Source of the DNA: Rhea pennata
Lineage: Eukaryota > Chordata > Aves > Rheiformes > Rheidae
Assembly: GCF_028389875.1 (NCBI RefSeq)
Contig: NC_084663.1
Span: 117,699,801 to 117,763,800 of the forward strand
Reading direction: 5' to 3'
Length of the DNA: 64,000 bases
The notes beneath the pieces were generated by a model, which saw only the letters and a program-made list of their open reading frames with translations, was not told the origin of the DNA and did no database searches. Positions 1 through 12,657 of this stretch are shown here, one piece after another. Numbering within the stretch: the first letter of the stretch is position 1; each line of letters opens with the position of its first letter. Position numbers and translations under genes: made by a program.

Positions 1-372
1 GCGCGGCGCGGGCAGCGGCGGGGCTGCCCCCCCACCTCCGCCGGCCTGCTTGGCCTGTGCTGCCGCCGGCCTGCCCCCCCATCTGCCTGCCCCCCGCCTT
101 CCCCGCTGACTGATTGCCCCCCTCCCCCTCCTGCCCCCTGCCTTCCCCTCCTGCCTCTGCCCCCCAACCCTTGCCCCTTCCTGCCCGCCCCCTGCCGCCG
201 TGCTGTGCTGCCCCCAACCTGCCCTGCCCTCCTGCCTTGTTGCCCACCCCCTGCCCACTGACCTCCCTGTGCTCCCTTTGCGCTGGCCCCATGCCCACTG
301 CGGATGTTGGGAGCAGCAGTGTTAGTGAAGTGGCAGCAAAAGCTCCCTCAGAATAGATTACGCCGTTCCAGC
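1..372. promoter_or_regulatory. GC/CpG-rich block, possible SMIM11 promoter end
   Basis: The first ~100 bases are very GC-rich with clustered CpG. They are followed by C-rich, imperfect CTGCCCC-type repeats to about 300, and composition drops to the AT-richer background after about 370. This looks like the downstream part of a CpG island cut by the window edge. The next gene downstream on + is SMIM11, whose ATG exon has its own splice acceptor and therefore needs an upstream 5' exon; this block is the obvious candidate. No TSS or donor could be fixed. An 80-codon Pro-rich reading frame here is a product of the C-rich repeats and is not called as a gene. Confidence 0.4.
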
Positions 373-3300
373 CACATCTAAGGGGTGGGGGGTGATTTAA
401 AAATTGGCTGGAGGCGTATGTGCTGGGTGCAGGCCGCTTGCCAGAGCCCTTGTGTTGCCTCCTGGAGCACTGCTGCACTGTAAGAGGCATAGCTGCTTGA
501 AAGTGCGTGTTACTGCCTACGAATCTGTTGAGATTTTTCTGCTTTCCTAAACAAAACTAAAGCAAGTAGATAGAAGGGTTCCAAATTTATTATGTATTGA
601 AAAAAATAACTTTGGTTTTCTCGGGTGTGTGTGCAAGTCACTGGCTGTGCTGGGCACAGGTGCTGCCAGGGCTAGGAAGCTGTCTAGGGGCCAGAGCTGG
701 GAGTCAGGATGGAGACAGGGGAAGCCCGCCAGCCCAGTAAACCCACCTCGGGCAGGACGCTGGTAGCAGGCAAGGGCCTGCCACTTACAGTGACTCTGGC
801 ACATGGCTGAAATAGTGCCCTGGGACTTAAGGGGGAACAGCCTGACATGCTGCTGACATTTTTTCTGTTTGATTTTAATCCAGGTGCCATTCTTGACATA
901 TCCCATCTGCTGTGTGCTTACTTACCGGGGTTTGGAGCATGTGAAGTGCTGCCAGAGGAATTATTTGTGTTTTCATTTCCACTTCTTCAGGTATGAAGAT
1001 GTTAAATGGCTTTATGTTTCTGATGTTCCTTTGGTTGGTGTTAATTTAGAAATTTCCTTATCAGTGACACAGGTATAAACGGAGTGATTTCATAGATTTT
1101 GTTGTGGAGTATTGTGTTGTCTATGGATACATATGAGCTGTAAATGTACACAAGTGTGAGAGCTTCTTACTTAATATAACTACTGTATCTTACAGCAGTG
1201 ATTTGTGATGAATTCCTAGTGCAGCAGCTCTGGCACACTGTTGCTCCCACTGTATTTCTCTGCAGCCTTTGGGCTGTGCCATGTTGCTATGTGCTACTAC
1301 ATTACCATCTACCAATTGTTTCCTTTTTTTGAGGAGTGGTCATGTCCTAAGATGCTGAATCTAATGCATGATGCAGCAGGCCAATGCAGGATGATGGATC
1401 ATCCAGCTACTATGTGAAACATATGTCTTGTTCCTTGAAATATGTACATTAAAAAAAGCAGCAAGAGGAGACGAGTGGAACAAACCCCCTTTTCTAGTTA
1501 AGTATATATTCAGCCATCATTACATTCTAAATACAGTCAAATACCTCAGTAGTTTGCTGCTTTCTGAGGCCTTGCAGCTGATGACTTTTATAGCTCTTCA
1601 CAATGTGGATAAAATAGACATAGTCAGAAATCCTGGGCAGACAGAGGAATATCTCGAGCCCCATTTTTTTACTGAGTAAATTGAGTTACTAGCAGGCTGA
1701 CTGAGAAGTCCGGCCAAGACAGTTCAAGTGGGTTTGTGAGTTTCTGGATACCTGTGTAGACATGTTCTGGTGCACATGGACCAGCTGATATTCTGGTACT
1801 ACATAAACAAACAATGGTGTGAATGTCTGGGCTGTGATGTGGTTGCTGTGGTAGAGAAGAGCTGTAATTCAATGGCTGATAGACCTGGATTCAATTCCTT
1901 GCTCCACCACAGCCTTCCCACCTGACTGGGGCCTAACTCCTTAGCCTGACAGAGGTGGTCTGTGTTGCACAACACTGTTGTGCGGAGATCCTGGGACTGG
2001 TGTCAGCTGAAAGCTGGCTCTGTGCCTTGCTGCAGCGCTTCCTCAGAAGCTCTTCAGGCCAGCTGAAGATGTGAGGCTGGCCTGCCTGCACTGCACCCTG
2101 TAGGCCTCACTGCGATTGGAGCTTGTGGAGGATTAATAGTACAGCACTGAGGTGTGCGATGTACACCTCTGTTCCCTTTTCTATCTTTGGTAGTTTGACC
2201 CTGTTTCAAAGAGGAAGGCAGAAGGTAAATAAGCTAGTGACTGAAAGATGCAAACAAGTGAAAAAGACTGTAGATATGTGTGAGAAGGATTTTAGAAGAG
2301 AATTTTATCCCTGTTCTGTAGAGATGCATATGAGTACATGATAGACTGTTTTTGGAGAGTCTGTCACAAAGTCTCAGGCAGGGCTTCAAGCAGAATCTAG
2401 TGCTCCTATTTATTTTTCACGTGGCTCAACATGAGACCTCCTTGCTTAGGAATGAAGGTAATGCTGACCTTCCATGGAGCCAAGCCTCCATTTCCATTAG
2501 TGCTGTGTTTGTTAAGGAAACTTGCGTTTTCTTGGGAACAAACAATGCCTGACTGTACATGTGTTTTGAACTCCTATCTTTGCCTTATCAGTCTCTGAAA
2601 AGGCAAATATGAAACTCTAGCTGTTTATTGGCCGGCTTGCTTTTAAGATATCACAACCTTGAAAGTACAGTGTGTGAGCTTTTTACTTTTGAATTGATGA
2701 TGTCAGTGCTAATAAATGTTGCTTTTCAAATGTGAAATGAATTCTGTCTTTTTCACTCCTTTTCCCTCTTTCTCTCTCTTCCACACGTCCCAACTCCATC
2801 CACTTTTTTCTGTCTAGAGGCTTCACCTGTGTTTTATAAGGTCTGGATCAAGATAGAGACTGGAAATTTTGCGAGGTGAAATAGGGAGACGGGTGTGATC
2901 ATTGGAGGCTGGTAACATAGAATATAGAATTACAATGTGGAGAGAGTGTGGTGGCTTCACCGCTCAGTTCCAACAGGAGAACACATTATAAGAACAGACC
3001 TCCAGAAGTCTCAGCTCCCACAGGAAGCACTTCTGACAAGAATATGCTATTCAGAGGAAAGAGAGGATTTCTTTGTTTCCCATCATTTCTGACTGAAGTG
3101 CAGCTACTCCTAGTGGATACATAATATAGGGAGGGAGATCAGGCCTTATGTCCCAGCAGAGTAGAAGTATTACTGAAGCGCTGTGCTGAATGCTAGAATA
3201 ATCAACTCAGAAATGAAAGCATTCCCAGGAGTGCACACTGTGAAATGCATTATATGCTGCTTCTCAGTGGTTGGACAATACCTTGCCACCAGACCCCACA

Positions 3301-5550
3301 GATGGGCTTTCGTAAGATTTGCTGAATCTAAAACTTTCTTCTGCACATAAAAATCACTAAAATCCTATTTTCAGCATCATCAGCCAGATGCTAGTGTGTG
3401 TTTGAATGACTGAATTCATGCTTTTTTACAACTGCAAAATTGACTGCAAATGAACCATAGAATTTACAGCAATTTACGAGAAGAGTGAGGACTGTATATG
3501 GTGAAGCCCCATTGCAATCAGCATTTTGAGGTGGGAACACCCTAGTTGGTGCAGCTGGTCTGACATTTTATCAACAGAAGAGAGCGGCGCAACTCAGGAT
3601 CAGCTTAGTAAATTCCAAATACTGATGAACAGGTTGGCCATACCGCTTTTTAGGTGTAGTTCAATCTTGGTAACAGAGGCTGACCTTGCAGCTTCTGATT
3701 TACTGACTTGAGTCTCCTTTGATGGTAGGATATAATCCTGGAATACCCTGTGATGAGTCATATGGCATGAGATGGGCTGTGATTTCCAAGCTATGAAGTG
3801 CTCCTCACAGGACTTCTTTGGAAAGAGAAGATATCTATCATCTTTGTTGATAGATGTTCTGTACCCTCTGCCCTGGTCCCCAACTGCTCTGCTATGCAAC
3901 AGCTTTGCTATGCTCCCTGAGCAGTGTGGCAGTCATGTCTATAAGCAGATTGCAGGTATGGATGGCCAACTCTTGTGCTGATGCTGGAGCAGGAGAAAAG
4001 CCCTGCTGCTGTGACTGGAATGCAGGGGTGGAGAAGCTGTGGTGCAGTAGTCATGCCAGGAGGCATGAGGCTTGGGCAAGGGATGTGAATCTTGCACACA
4101 ATGACGTCTGCACACAAGGACGCGATAAGTCCTGGGAGGTATTTCAGCCTCTAATCCCTCTGTAGGCAATCTGTTGCTATTCATGATTGCACGTCACAGT
4201 TTACGCTTCCTGGTAAGTAGGTCTTCGTGAAAGCATGCATCCCAAGCTATGATAGGGAAAGAGTGAAGATAGGAAAAAGCAAGCTTACTGTTCCTAGGTG
4301 GGGACGTAACAGCGGGCTCTGGCTGGCAGGATCGTGCATGGCTGTAAGAACCTAGCACATATGTTGGACAGTCCAAAGATCGGACTAGCTCAGTGGCCAG
4401 AAGCAAAGTGTAGGAGCCTAGGGCGAGCATGTATGCGCTCTGAGTGAGTCTGTCCTGACAGACCCTCCCCTTTTCAGTCTAGGGTCTTCTGTGGGCATCC
4501 CTCCATAGGCATACCTCCAGGGCAGTCTCTGCAGGGTAAGGATTCTGCAGAGGGGAGAAGGGGTCATCCTTGTTGGAGAAATAAGAGCTTGTCAGTATGT
4601 GTGAAGAAGCTGACTGAGTGGTACAGGAGCTGCAAGAATACTTACTTGACTGCCTGGTTTCTGAGGAAAGGTCAGAAGCAGCTTTTGTGGTGTAGTGGTG
4701 ATTTGTTCAGTCCAACTGCCAGTGAAGGTTTGGACTGAGCTGTAGGGCTTCCTCTTGCTCTCCAACAATGACTCTGTTGTTACACTTACAGGAAATACCT
4801 GGAGGGGGTCAAGCAGGGGAATGTACTTAATCTGAAATCCAGCAGCTGAAACAATGCGAGCACCAGTGGAGCAGCTGCGGAGATCAGAGGGCAGTGTTAT
4901 GGCTGGGTGCTGTGGCCCCTGGTCATTTCTCAGCCACAGAGATCAGCTCTGGTGATAAGTACCTCATCACCCTATGAATCTGCTAACCAGCTGATTTGCT
5001 CCTGTGTTGTTTATTATGGCCTACATGGAGAAATTAATTTATTAGTTAATCAGAGGGAAGCTACTAGATATTAGGATCTCATTAGGCATTCAGGCTCTGA
5101 ACAGAACAGATGGGCTTAAAAACCACAAGACAACTCTTCTGAATGTGTTCCTGTCAGCTAGACCTCAAACATCAGTAAGGCGGCTTGATGTGCACACGTG
5201 TCAAGCTTTCAAAAGCAGGCAGTGTTGTGTTTTCAGTTGGGCAGCTGCTGGGATCTACAGCGCATGGTAGAAGTGCAGCCTTCCCTCTGTGCAAGTGTGG
5301 CACCTGGCTTGGGCCTGTCAAAGCCCTGTCCTTCAGCAGCACCTCACACAGGCATTGCTCTTGTCAGTCAGCTCCAGAAAGACCTGCGTAGGTCATTCCT
5401 GAGTTGTGTGGGACTGACAGACAGCTGGGCTCTGTGCAGCAGATCAGCTTGTCAGAGGTGCAGTGTGCACATGCTGAATACAAACAGATTGGCTAATTCT
5501 TTTTAATTTTAATTTCTTCAAGATGTTTCTGCCCTGATCTGTGCCTTTAG
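373..5550. other. gene-free stretch, probable SMIM11 5' intron
   Basis: No coding exon was recognised on either strand, and open frames are short and unlike known proteins. If the CpG block at the window start is the SMIM11 promoter, this would be its first intron. It ends in a good acceptor (pyrimidine tract and TAG at 5548-5550). A pyrimidine-rich run lies at about 2755-2785. A possible tRNA-derived SINE relic is listed separately. Confidence 0.5.
1868..1960 (+). repeat. possible MIR/CORE-SINE relic
   Basis: The phrase around 1885-1915 (GACCTGGATTCAATTCC followed by TGCTCCACCACAG) resembles the Pol III B-box region and downstream core of old tRNA-derived MIR/CORE-type SINEs. The match is short and diverged, and I see no clear ends or duplications. 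It rests on pattern recall only, so it may be coincidental. Confidence 0.3.
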
Positions 5551-5610
5551 AAGTGTGACGCTCGTCGGTATTGGGTGCTGTGGGACAATCATTCACACTA
5601 CAGAGCCAAG

Positions 5611-7576
5611 ATGGTGGCGTTTAACTGGAAGGTGAGGATGTTTTGCATTTATAAAACAGTGATTTTTCTGCAGTTCCTTTAAGATGTGGTTGGGTGAGTT
5701 CTTTGTTTAAAGATGTGTCCCTTGCCTACATCAATGTGATTTAATGACCTTGCTCTCTGGCCCTCAGGCTTGGGGTCCCCCTGTTGTCATTTTGTATCAT
5801 ACATACTCAGCCCCTTGTAAGCTGATGCCAGCGCCTGCTATTAGAGACTCACACTTTGGATGTGAATGCAGTGCTTGTGGGCAGGGTCTGCTCTGTTTCG
5901 TCCTGCTCTCCTCCAGGCTTTCCAGGCTTTTCTGAGGCTATTCTTCCCTCAACTTAATACTTCACAGTGGTTTCTCCATCCTGTTTGTTGGTATATTGGG
6001 ACCATAAACATTCTGCAGGGCACATGCATAAAGTGTACTGATGTTTGAGCTGGTACCTTGTGTATTAATGGTTTTAGTAAGTTTGATTAAACCATTTATT
6101 GTGAAAACAGCGCTAACCACAAGCCTTGGCTCTACCTTTATGTGTTAAAGAGCTGTGGTTAAAGGAGAGTGCCACTTTTAATATGTAGAGAGATTCACAG
6201 AGAATGGTATGGTTTGCAAAATTAGTGTGGAGTGGCTTCATGTCAGGGGTAACATATGCAACTTACATAGATACAGTGTTATGAAAGACCTTCCTTGAGC
6301 ATTCTGATACATATGCTTCAAGGGGACACCCCAATTGAGTATGAATACAGATAGGCTTTTTCTAAATCCAGTAGTTTCACAATGGCTAAACAACTTTGTG
6401 AGGTGCTGGGAGGTCAGCTAAGAGTACTGGGAGACTTGCTGAGAAGAAGCATCACTGTGAATCTAAGTGACCCTACTTGAGTAGGGGGGATTGGACCAGA
6501 TGATCTCCAGACGTCCCTTCCAACCTCAACCATTCTGTGATTCTGTGAATCTACTGTGCATGGCTGAAAGACAGGACTGGTCCTGCAGGCTCTTAGGAAG
6601 AGCATGCTGAGATGTTCCAGGGTCTTTAATACCCTGGATGTTTCAGAGTCTTCTGGAATTGACACTTTTCATTTGGTGCCTGTCTTGCTGTTATCATATT
6701 TATATTCCAAGTTCACAGTGCTACCCATTTGCATGTTATTTTCCACTCCATTTGCATTTACAATAGCACACTTTTATAATGTTGAAACATTTAGTGCAAT
6801 TTTATTAGTTCTAAGCATTAAAAACTCTTGAAACTGAATCACTGGATGTGAAAAAAGAGGCTAGGTTATTTTTGCTTCTCTTCTGGTTCAAAGACATTTA
6901 TCTATACCTGGGCAAGTTGATTGCAAAACACTCATGGATTAAAATTTGTTGGAAGAAAAATGTATCTTCAGGGATTTTATCTGATGGCTGAGATACATGG
7001 ATACATCACTCATGAGAACTGTTCAGAAGCATTGCTTACTTAGAAGTATTGCTTGACTTCCACCTTTTACAGTTATCCTGAGATAATCAACTATTTCGCT
7101 GTTTCAACTCCAGATCCTGCTGCTATTTCATTTGCTGTTTCATTCAAAGCAAACGAATGGGACAAAGACTCATTCAAAGAGATTTCATATACAGACTCAA
7201 ATGAAATGAACATATTTTTGTCCTTTTTTCCCTAGCTGTTGATCTGCCTGGCTTAAAAATTTCCTACAGAAAAGAAGCATGAACAGAAGCATTATCACTG
7301 CTTTGAATAGTATTGTTGCTGTAGGAAGCTGCATAACATCCCTGTAGATTCTTTTTTAATTGCCCAAGTGTTCCAGTAACTGCTTAAATATATTGTTTTG
7401 TATTTCAGGCTTTGGAGAATTTCCCATTGCTGATGTACATTTTGGCAGCTAAAACATTGATTCTTTGCTTAGCATTTGCTGGAGTAAAAATGTACCAGAG
7501 CAAAAAAATTGAAGAAAAATTCAAGAGGGAACGTGAAGAGAAATTGAAAAAAGAAGCAGAGAAGAAGGATGATTGA
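5611..7576 (+). CDS. SMIM11: SMIM11, small integral membrane protein 11 (two coding exons)
   Basis: The CDS joins 5611-5631 and 7409-7576 into a 62-residue protein. Exon one gives MVAFNWK, then a consensus GTGAGG donor at 5632. Exon two follows a TTTCAG acceptor ending at 7408 and runs to TGA at 7574-7576. The product has a short N-terminus, one membrane span at about residues 13-34 (containing YILAAKTLILCL and AGVKMYQ), and a highly charged Lys/Glu helix-like tail at 39-62 ending KKDD. This matches vertebrate SMIM11 closely; human is about 58 residues and starts at the Met before NWK. Here the ATG sits three codons earlier in a strong context (CCAAG-ATG-G). The exon begins at about 5551 after CCTTTAG. 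The protein's function is not established. Possible ATTAAA signals lie near 7976 and 8473, but the mRNA 3' end is not fixed. Confidence 0.93.
5632..7408 (+). other. SMIM11 intron
   Basis: Phase-0 intron between the two coding exons, with a GTGAGG donor and TTTCAG acceptor. It holds one truncated CR1 fragment (listed separately) and nothing else I can name. Confidence 0.85.
6463..6549 (+). mobile_element. CR1 LINE 3' end fragment
   Basis: It contains TTGGACCAGATGATCTCCAG and CCCTTCCAACCTCAACC, and ends in ATTCTGTG repeats, the diagnostic 3' terminus of avian CR1 retrotransposons in sense orientation. Only about 90 bases remain (5'-truncated, non-coding), within the SMIM11 intron. Confidence 0.9.
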
Positions 7577-8140
7577 AGATATAGAGTTTATTTGACAACC
7601 TGATGTTCAATAATGGCACTGTTATGTTTATCTCATTACATTTTAGCTCGGATATGTTTGGATTACGCAATTTAGAACTATCGCTGTTATTTGAGTTCTT
7701 GTAGAATTTGTGTCCTCTGATGCCTCAGTGTATATGCACATCCATATCATGCCCATTCTTTGTAAGAATACAGTTACAGTTAATGATGATTCATGATTTC
7801 AGAGATCTTAGCATGGTATTCTCTTTCTGCTATTTATCTCCCTGAATTTTTATGCCTGATTGGTTGTGTAGGATGTCTTGATACATTGAAGAGGTTGTTA
7901 AGTTAAGCAAAAAAGTACATGAAAGGCATGTCAGACAGGATGAAATAACAGGACTCCCTGACCTTAAATACCGTAATTAAAATGGAAGAGGATGAGCCAT
8001 TCCATGCTAGTTCAATATATGACAAGTTTTAGGTAGTTTAGCTGGCAGGGCCAAATCTCATGCCATGGAGCTTCCCAGGATAAGACAAATGCTGCAGATT
8101 ATGCTGTGTAACATACTGTATTCACAGTACAGTATATACT

Positions 8141-8171
8141 TGGAAATCTTTGGAAATCTTATGGAAATCTT
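8141..8171. repeat. 10-bp tandem repeat, about 3 copies
   Basis: TGGAAATCTT occurs at 8141-8150 and 8151-8160, then again from 8162 after a one-base insertion. It is a short local duplication in likely 3' UTR or downstream DNA. Confidence 0.8.
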
Positions 8172-9469
8172 TCTCCAGAAAAGAGCAAAATGAGCATTAC
8201 CAAAGTTCAGAAAGGTTTGGATTTAAATTCCCAGTGTGCCAAATTGCTTCCCACTGTCTTCAAAATAAGCTTAAGCAATCATCACCTCATTGGATCAAGT
8301 CCATTAGCAAAATCAGTGTTTTCTAGCATTAAGATTATATACCCTGCATTGTTTGCCATGTGATTTTTGTATCATTTCATTTCTCTTCACTCTGCTCTGC
8401 AGAAAAATGGGAATTTCTATTCCTGCCTGCCTTTTGTAAGCTCAGTGGAGAGTTAAAGTAATGTTACTCTTTATTAAACTGGAAATCTTACTTTCCACTT
8501 TTGAATTCATTACCTTATATATGAAGACAATTTGAGTTTTTAAAATTTTGCTAGTTTTAATTTCAAATCTATTATTGTGTTATTTCATGCAGGAGGGATT
8601 GGAAACTGTGACTGGAAATGGGGCCTGGAAATAACCATTGTGAGGAAGTGGTTCATTCCCATAGAGAAAGCAACAGAAGCAAAGGTGTTTTTCAGTCTCC
8701 TGTTTATGTCATATCAAGGACTTGTCTGTGGGCTAACCTGTACCATCTTAAACTCTTATTTTAGATGAGTTTAGCTAGCCATTGGAAAAGCCTGTGTAGA
8801 CACTTAGTTTATGCTGAATACATCATATAGGTGTAAGTTATACGGAATTCTGTTGCTGAACAAATGAGAGATTGGACACAAGGACGAGTTGCCTTGCAAG
8901 TGAGCAGGTCTGCTAGTTTTAAAAAGAAAACAGTACTGCAGTAGTGTGCAGCGGTAGGTCCCAGGGTGTCCTGCCTGGCAGCATCCTTAACCCAAAAGAT
9001 TGCTGCACTGGGGTAAGGAGCTCGTCCCTCTGGGTCTGGCATGTGACGTTGGCCTTGTTGAATGAGTGATATTAAAGGATCTCTGATTTCCCAGAAAATG
9101 CACTAAAAATTCTCTTAGTCGCCCAGTATTGCCACCAGAGGCCCTGAATTCTGCCATCTCTAGAACTGTCAGCTGTATCTATACTGGGACTGCGAGAAGA
9201 GGTGGATTCTCCTACCCTTTAAATCTTCTTTGGTGTCAGCACTGCCGAGCCATGATTAGCTCCGACTGAAGCCTGCCACATAGGCAGGCAGATTTAGCCC
9301 ATGTGCTGCCAGCATAGCATGCCTGCTGTTCTCACTGCTGTTTCCCCACCCTGCAGATTTTTGGACTCTTAGCAACTTGCTTGGATTCCTTTCCTGGGAG
9401 AACGAAGCCTTCCTGTAGATGAAGGATATGTCAAAGAAATGATGTCGTCAGGAGTAACATTCACTTAAT

Positions 9470-9606
9470 TATAGAATCATAGAATCATAAAAGCATAGAA
9501 TCAGTAAGGTTGGAAGGGACCTCTGGAGATCATCTAGTCCAACTTCCCTGCTCAGCAGGGTCACCTAGAGCATGTTAGACAGGGTTGCATCCAGCCGGGC
9601 CTTAAC
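9470..9606 (-). mobile_element. CR1 LINE 3' end fragment
   Basis: Read on +, it starts with repeated ATAGAATC units followed by GGTTGGAAGGGACCTCTGGA and GATCATCTAGTCCAAC. This is the reverse complement of the CR1 3' terminus. Similarity stops abruptly at about 9606, where unrelated sequence ending in a poly(A) run begins. Confidence 0.92.
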
Positions 9607-9664
9607 CTAAACTGTATCTCAACTTTTTATACATACAGCAAAATATCTAAGCTTCTATTTCTGC

Positions 9665-9697
9665 AATAAAATTTCCATTGTAAAAAAAAAAAAAAAA
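9665..9697 (+). repeat. AATAAA plus A16 tract, retroposed-looking 3' end
   Basis: AATAAA at 9665-9670 is followed 12 bases later by 16 adenines (9682-9697), which is the layout of a polyadenylated cDNA end. The preceding ~60 bases are unlike the adjoining CR1. It could be a short processed insertion or a genuine poly(A) site beside an A-rich run. No parent transcript was recognised. Confidence 0.4.
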
Positions 9698-11282
9698 GAG
9701 AAAAGAAATGGCCTTGGTTTCTGCTTACTACAAATGCTACACTTAGAGCTGCAAGGGAGGCAATTTTTAAAGATATGCTGCAAAGGAGTGGGTGATTTTA
9801 AAGAGGTAAAAACCTCTGAGTCCCTCATGGGTGTATGTAAGGTTTATGGACAGACAGAAATGGGGAGGTCTCTGAGCCACACCTTCAGAAGAACTACTTC
9901 CCATGGGGGTGAGAGGGATGTAAATCTGAGACTCAAAAACCCTTTACTGAATGTAGGCAAAATCCAAGGTGTGAGCTTTTCCGGGCAGGTCTTCCTCAGA
10001 GCACTTTCAGCACTTACGACTTTGTAGAGTAATGCAAATCACAGTGTCAGTACAAAAGCTTTTGAGGAAGTTTAATGGTAGAAATTTTCTTGTGTTGTTT
10101 TGCTATGCCCAATTTCTGAAAGCTATGTATGGCTCTATTTACTCAGCTTATGAAGTAGAGATTTTTTTTTACTAATAGTAAAGTAGTCATCCCAGCTTGT
10201 TCCACCAAATCCTGTAGCATAAGCTAACACGGTCACTGTAGGCAAATCGCCAGAGAAGATTTTTAGCACAGAAATAAAGGCTTAGGTGTGTGTGCCAGTG
10301 CCAACCGTTAAAGCCGCCTTCATGTTTCCACAGTAAAGCACTTCTCAGATACTTCCAGCTTCTGGAAGTTACGGTGGAGCTGAATTCCCACAGGGAGAGT
10401 GGAGAGGAGGGAAGAGAGGAGGCAGAGGGCCCTGGGAGCAGGCTGGGAGCCAGGTGGGATGTGAGAGGCCCTCGTGGGGCAGCTGGCTCCTGCCCTCTCC
10501 CTGCAGCTGCGGCTCAGGTGCTTGGTGCAATTAGGCAAGTGCACATTCTTGCAGTGTCCATCTCAGAAGCATTAGCTGACGAAATTTGTGTGCAGCTGAT
10601 GTCCAAAGAGCTCTTAGTGTGTCATAATTGTTTACCGTGAACTCCAGTCATTTTTGTAATTTCACTGTTTATGGTGAGCATAAAATGTAAATAGTGCAAA
10701 ACCCACAGTCCTAGGATAGAGCAATGTGCTTGCCATGGCAGTCTCAGGATGGTCTGGCTAGAGAACTAGTGCTATCATGAAAAAGCAGTTTCCCCTCTGC
10801 TGTCTCAGCAGTTATCTGTGTATGCAAACATGGAACTGAATGGTAATTTAATTAAAGGCCTCTGCTGTGTTCAATTAGACTTCACTAACCACCTCCATTA
10901 AGCAGCCATTGAGGGAAACACACTGAGATGCTTACCTAAACCATATGGCCCAAACCTTGAAAGGACATTGTCAAGCCTATGTAGTGTCCATCAGTTTCAA
11001 AAGGAAGGAACATGTTGGCTCTGCAGTCCAGTGTTGTCTTTGCATATTGGTCCCAGTCTAGTTTTGTTAGAGTCCCATCCAAGAGTAAAATTTCTGGACC
11101 AATAGTAAGAATGTACTTTTTTTGTTTCCTAAACTGAAAGCAGAGGTGTTCTCCCTTCAATAGAGCTGCTCTGTATGCAGAGTCAGAGGTGGACAATCTC
11201 CTTTTAAAGCAAGTAATTTAACGTTAATGCAGTTTAGCATCACTTACCAACCAAAGCGATTAAGACCGACATTTAACCAAAA

Positions 11283-11289
11283 GGTTAGT

Positions 11290-11320
<31 letters not shown>

Positions 11321-11321
11321 T
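11283..11321 (+). repeat. interstitial telomeric repeat (TTAGGG)n
   Basis: About five TTAGGG units, one with an extra T, flanked by a degenerate GGTTAGTG. This is the vertebrate telomere motif inside a chromosome. It is short, so it fits telomerase-mediated break repair or slippage better than a chromosome-fusion relic. Confidence 0.92.
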
Positions 11322-12573
11322 AATCTGGGCACCCATATTGCCAAATATGTGAAAGAAAGGAATTAAAAACAAGAAGCCTCTTTCTTTTCCGTGGCTTGAA
11401 CATGGGAGAAAACAGCTGTGAGGAGGCAGTCTCCTCTCCGTCACCCTCTCTTTCCCTCTACAGCCAGATCAGGAAACCTCTTTGTGTATTTATGACTCCA
11501 AATCTGGTTCAAGTTGGCTGCCTTTTTTCCTTAACTTTAGAGCAGTGCTACAGCATAAACCACACAGAACCTGTACTGGGTGTCGCAGCAGGGTAGTATC
11601 CTAGAGCTTCCAAAATAAAGAGATTGTACCTGTTCTGAAACCTGCACCAGTTTCTCTTCTCTGATATATTAGAATAAAGGTCTGATCTACGATACGAAAG
11701 GCAGTTGGGAAGGAGAACATGCCCATGTTTCCTTTCACTATGTGGGTTGCATCACCTAGCATCCTCTATGCTGAAGCTGTAGGCTTGAACAAGAAAATAT
11801 ACTGACACTGGGGGGAGACAGCAGCTCAGGTTTGTTTCAGTTTCTCATTCAGAAGCCAGCTGGGGACCTTGAAGCTTGGTTTCTTACACAAAGAAGTTTT
11901 ACGATCAGTCCAGGCAAGCTTAAAAGAAGAATAAAGAATTCAGTTCAACTGAGTTTCTGTAGGTGGGAGGAGACAGCAAGAAGAGAGAGCATTTCTTTCC
12001 TCATTTCTCTTCTTGGGGATCAGCTATTCCAACTGTTTTTTCTTGATTTTCTCAGTAAAGACACTGTAAGTGCTCTGTCTGGGGCAGAGTCCTTCACAGC
12101 CCTCTCTGATCCCAACTCTTCTACTCAGCAGGGACAACTGGCTGGCTTTTCCATCAACCTGCTAGCTCTCAACATAATCTGAACAAAAGGAACACTTAGA
12201 GCAACTCTCCTATGCCTCACTTCCAGCTCTGTCATGGGAGTAGACATATCAGTAGACTGAGCCAACATAAATTGCTTGTGTCAGCCTTCCCCAGGCCCGG
12301 TTGTCCAACAGTCCACATCTGACATCAAAGTAATGGCATCAAAGGCTGTACCTCACAAGAGTGCCATAAATTGAAAGGACTGTCTCTTCACAGACTCTGA
12401 TGAGTTGGTTTTATGGAAAAAAGAATGAATATGGCTGCTCTGTGTCAATTGCTAGAAGCATACTATGGGTGACTATTCCTTTCCTATTAGCTTTTTAATT
12501 TTTTTTTTAATTTTATCTTCATATTGGTCTCTATAATGCCTCATCTTGTATTGGTGTGACACTTTCCCCCTCT

Positions 12574-12657
12574 CATATATATATATATATATATGTATAT
12601 GTATATGTATATATATAGTGTGTATATATAAAATATATATATATATTTGTATATATC
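12574..12657. repeat. AT/GTAT microsatellite
   Basis: Runs of alternating AT broken by GTATAT units, about 84 bases. Short reading frames across it are Tyr/Ile repeats and are not genes. Confidence 0.95.

Noticed and set aside
114..356. Pro/Cys-rich 80-codon frame at the window start
   Set aside because: A low-complexity translation of C-rich repeats with no homology or splice context.
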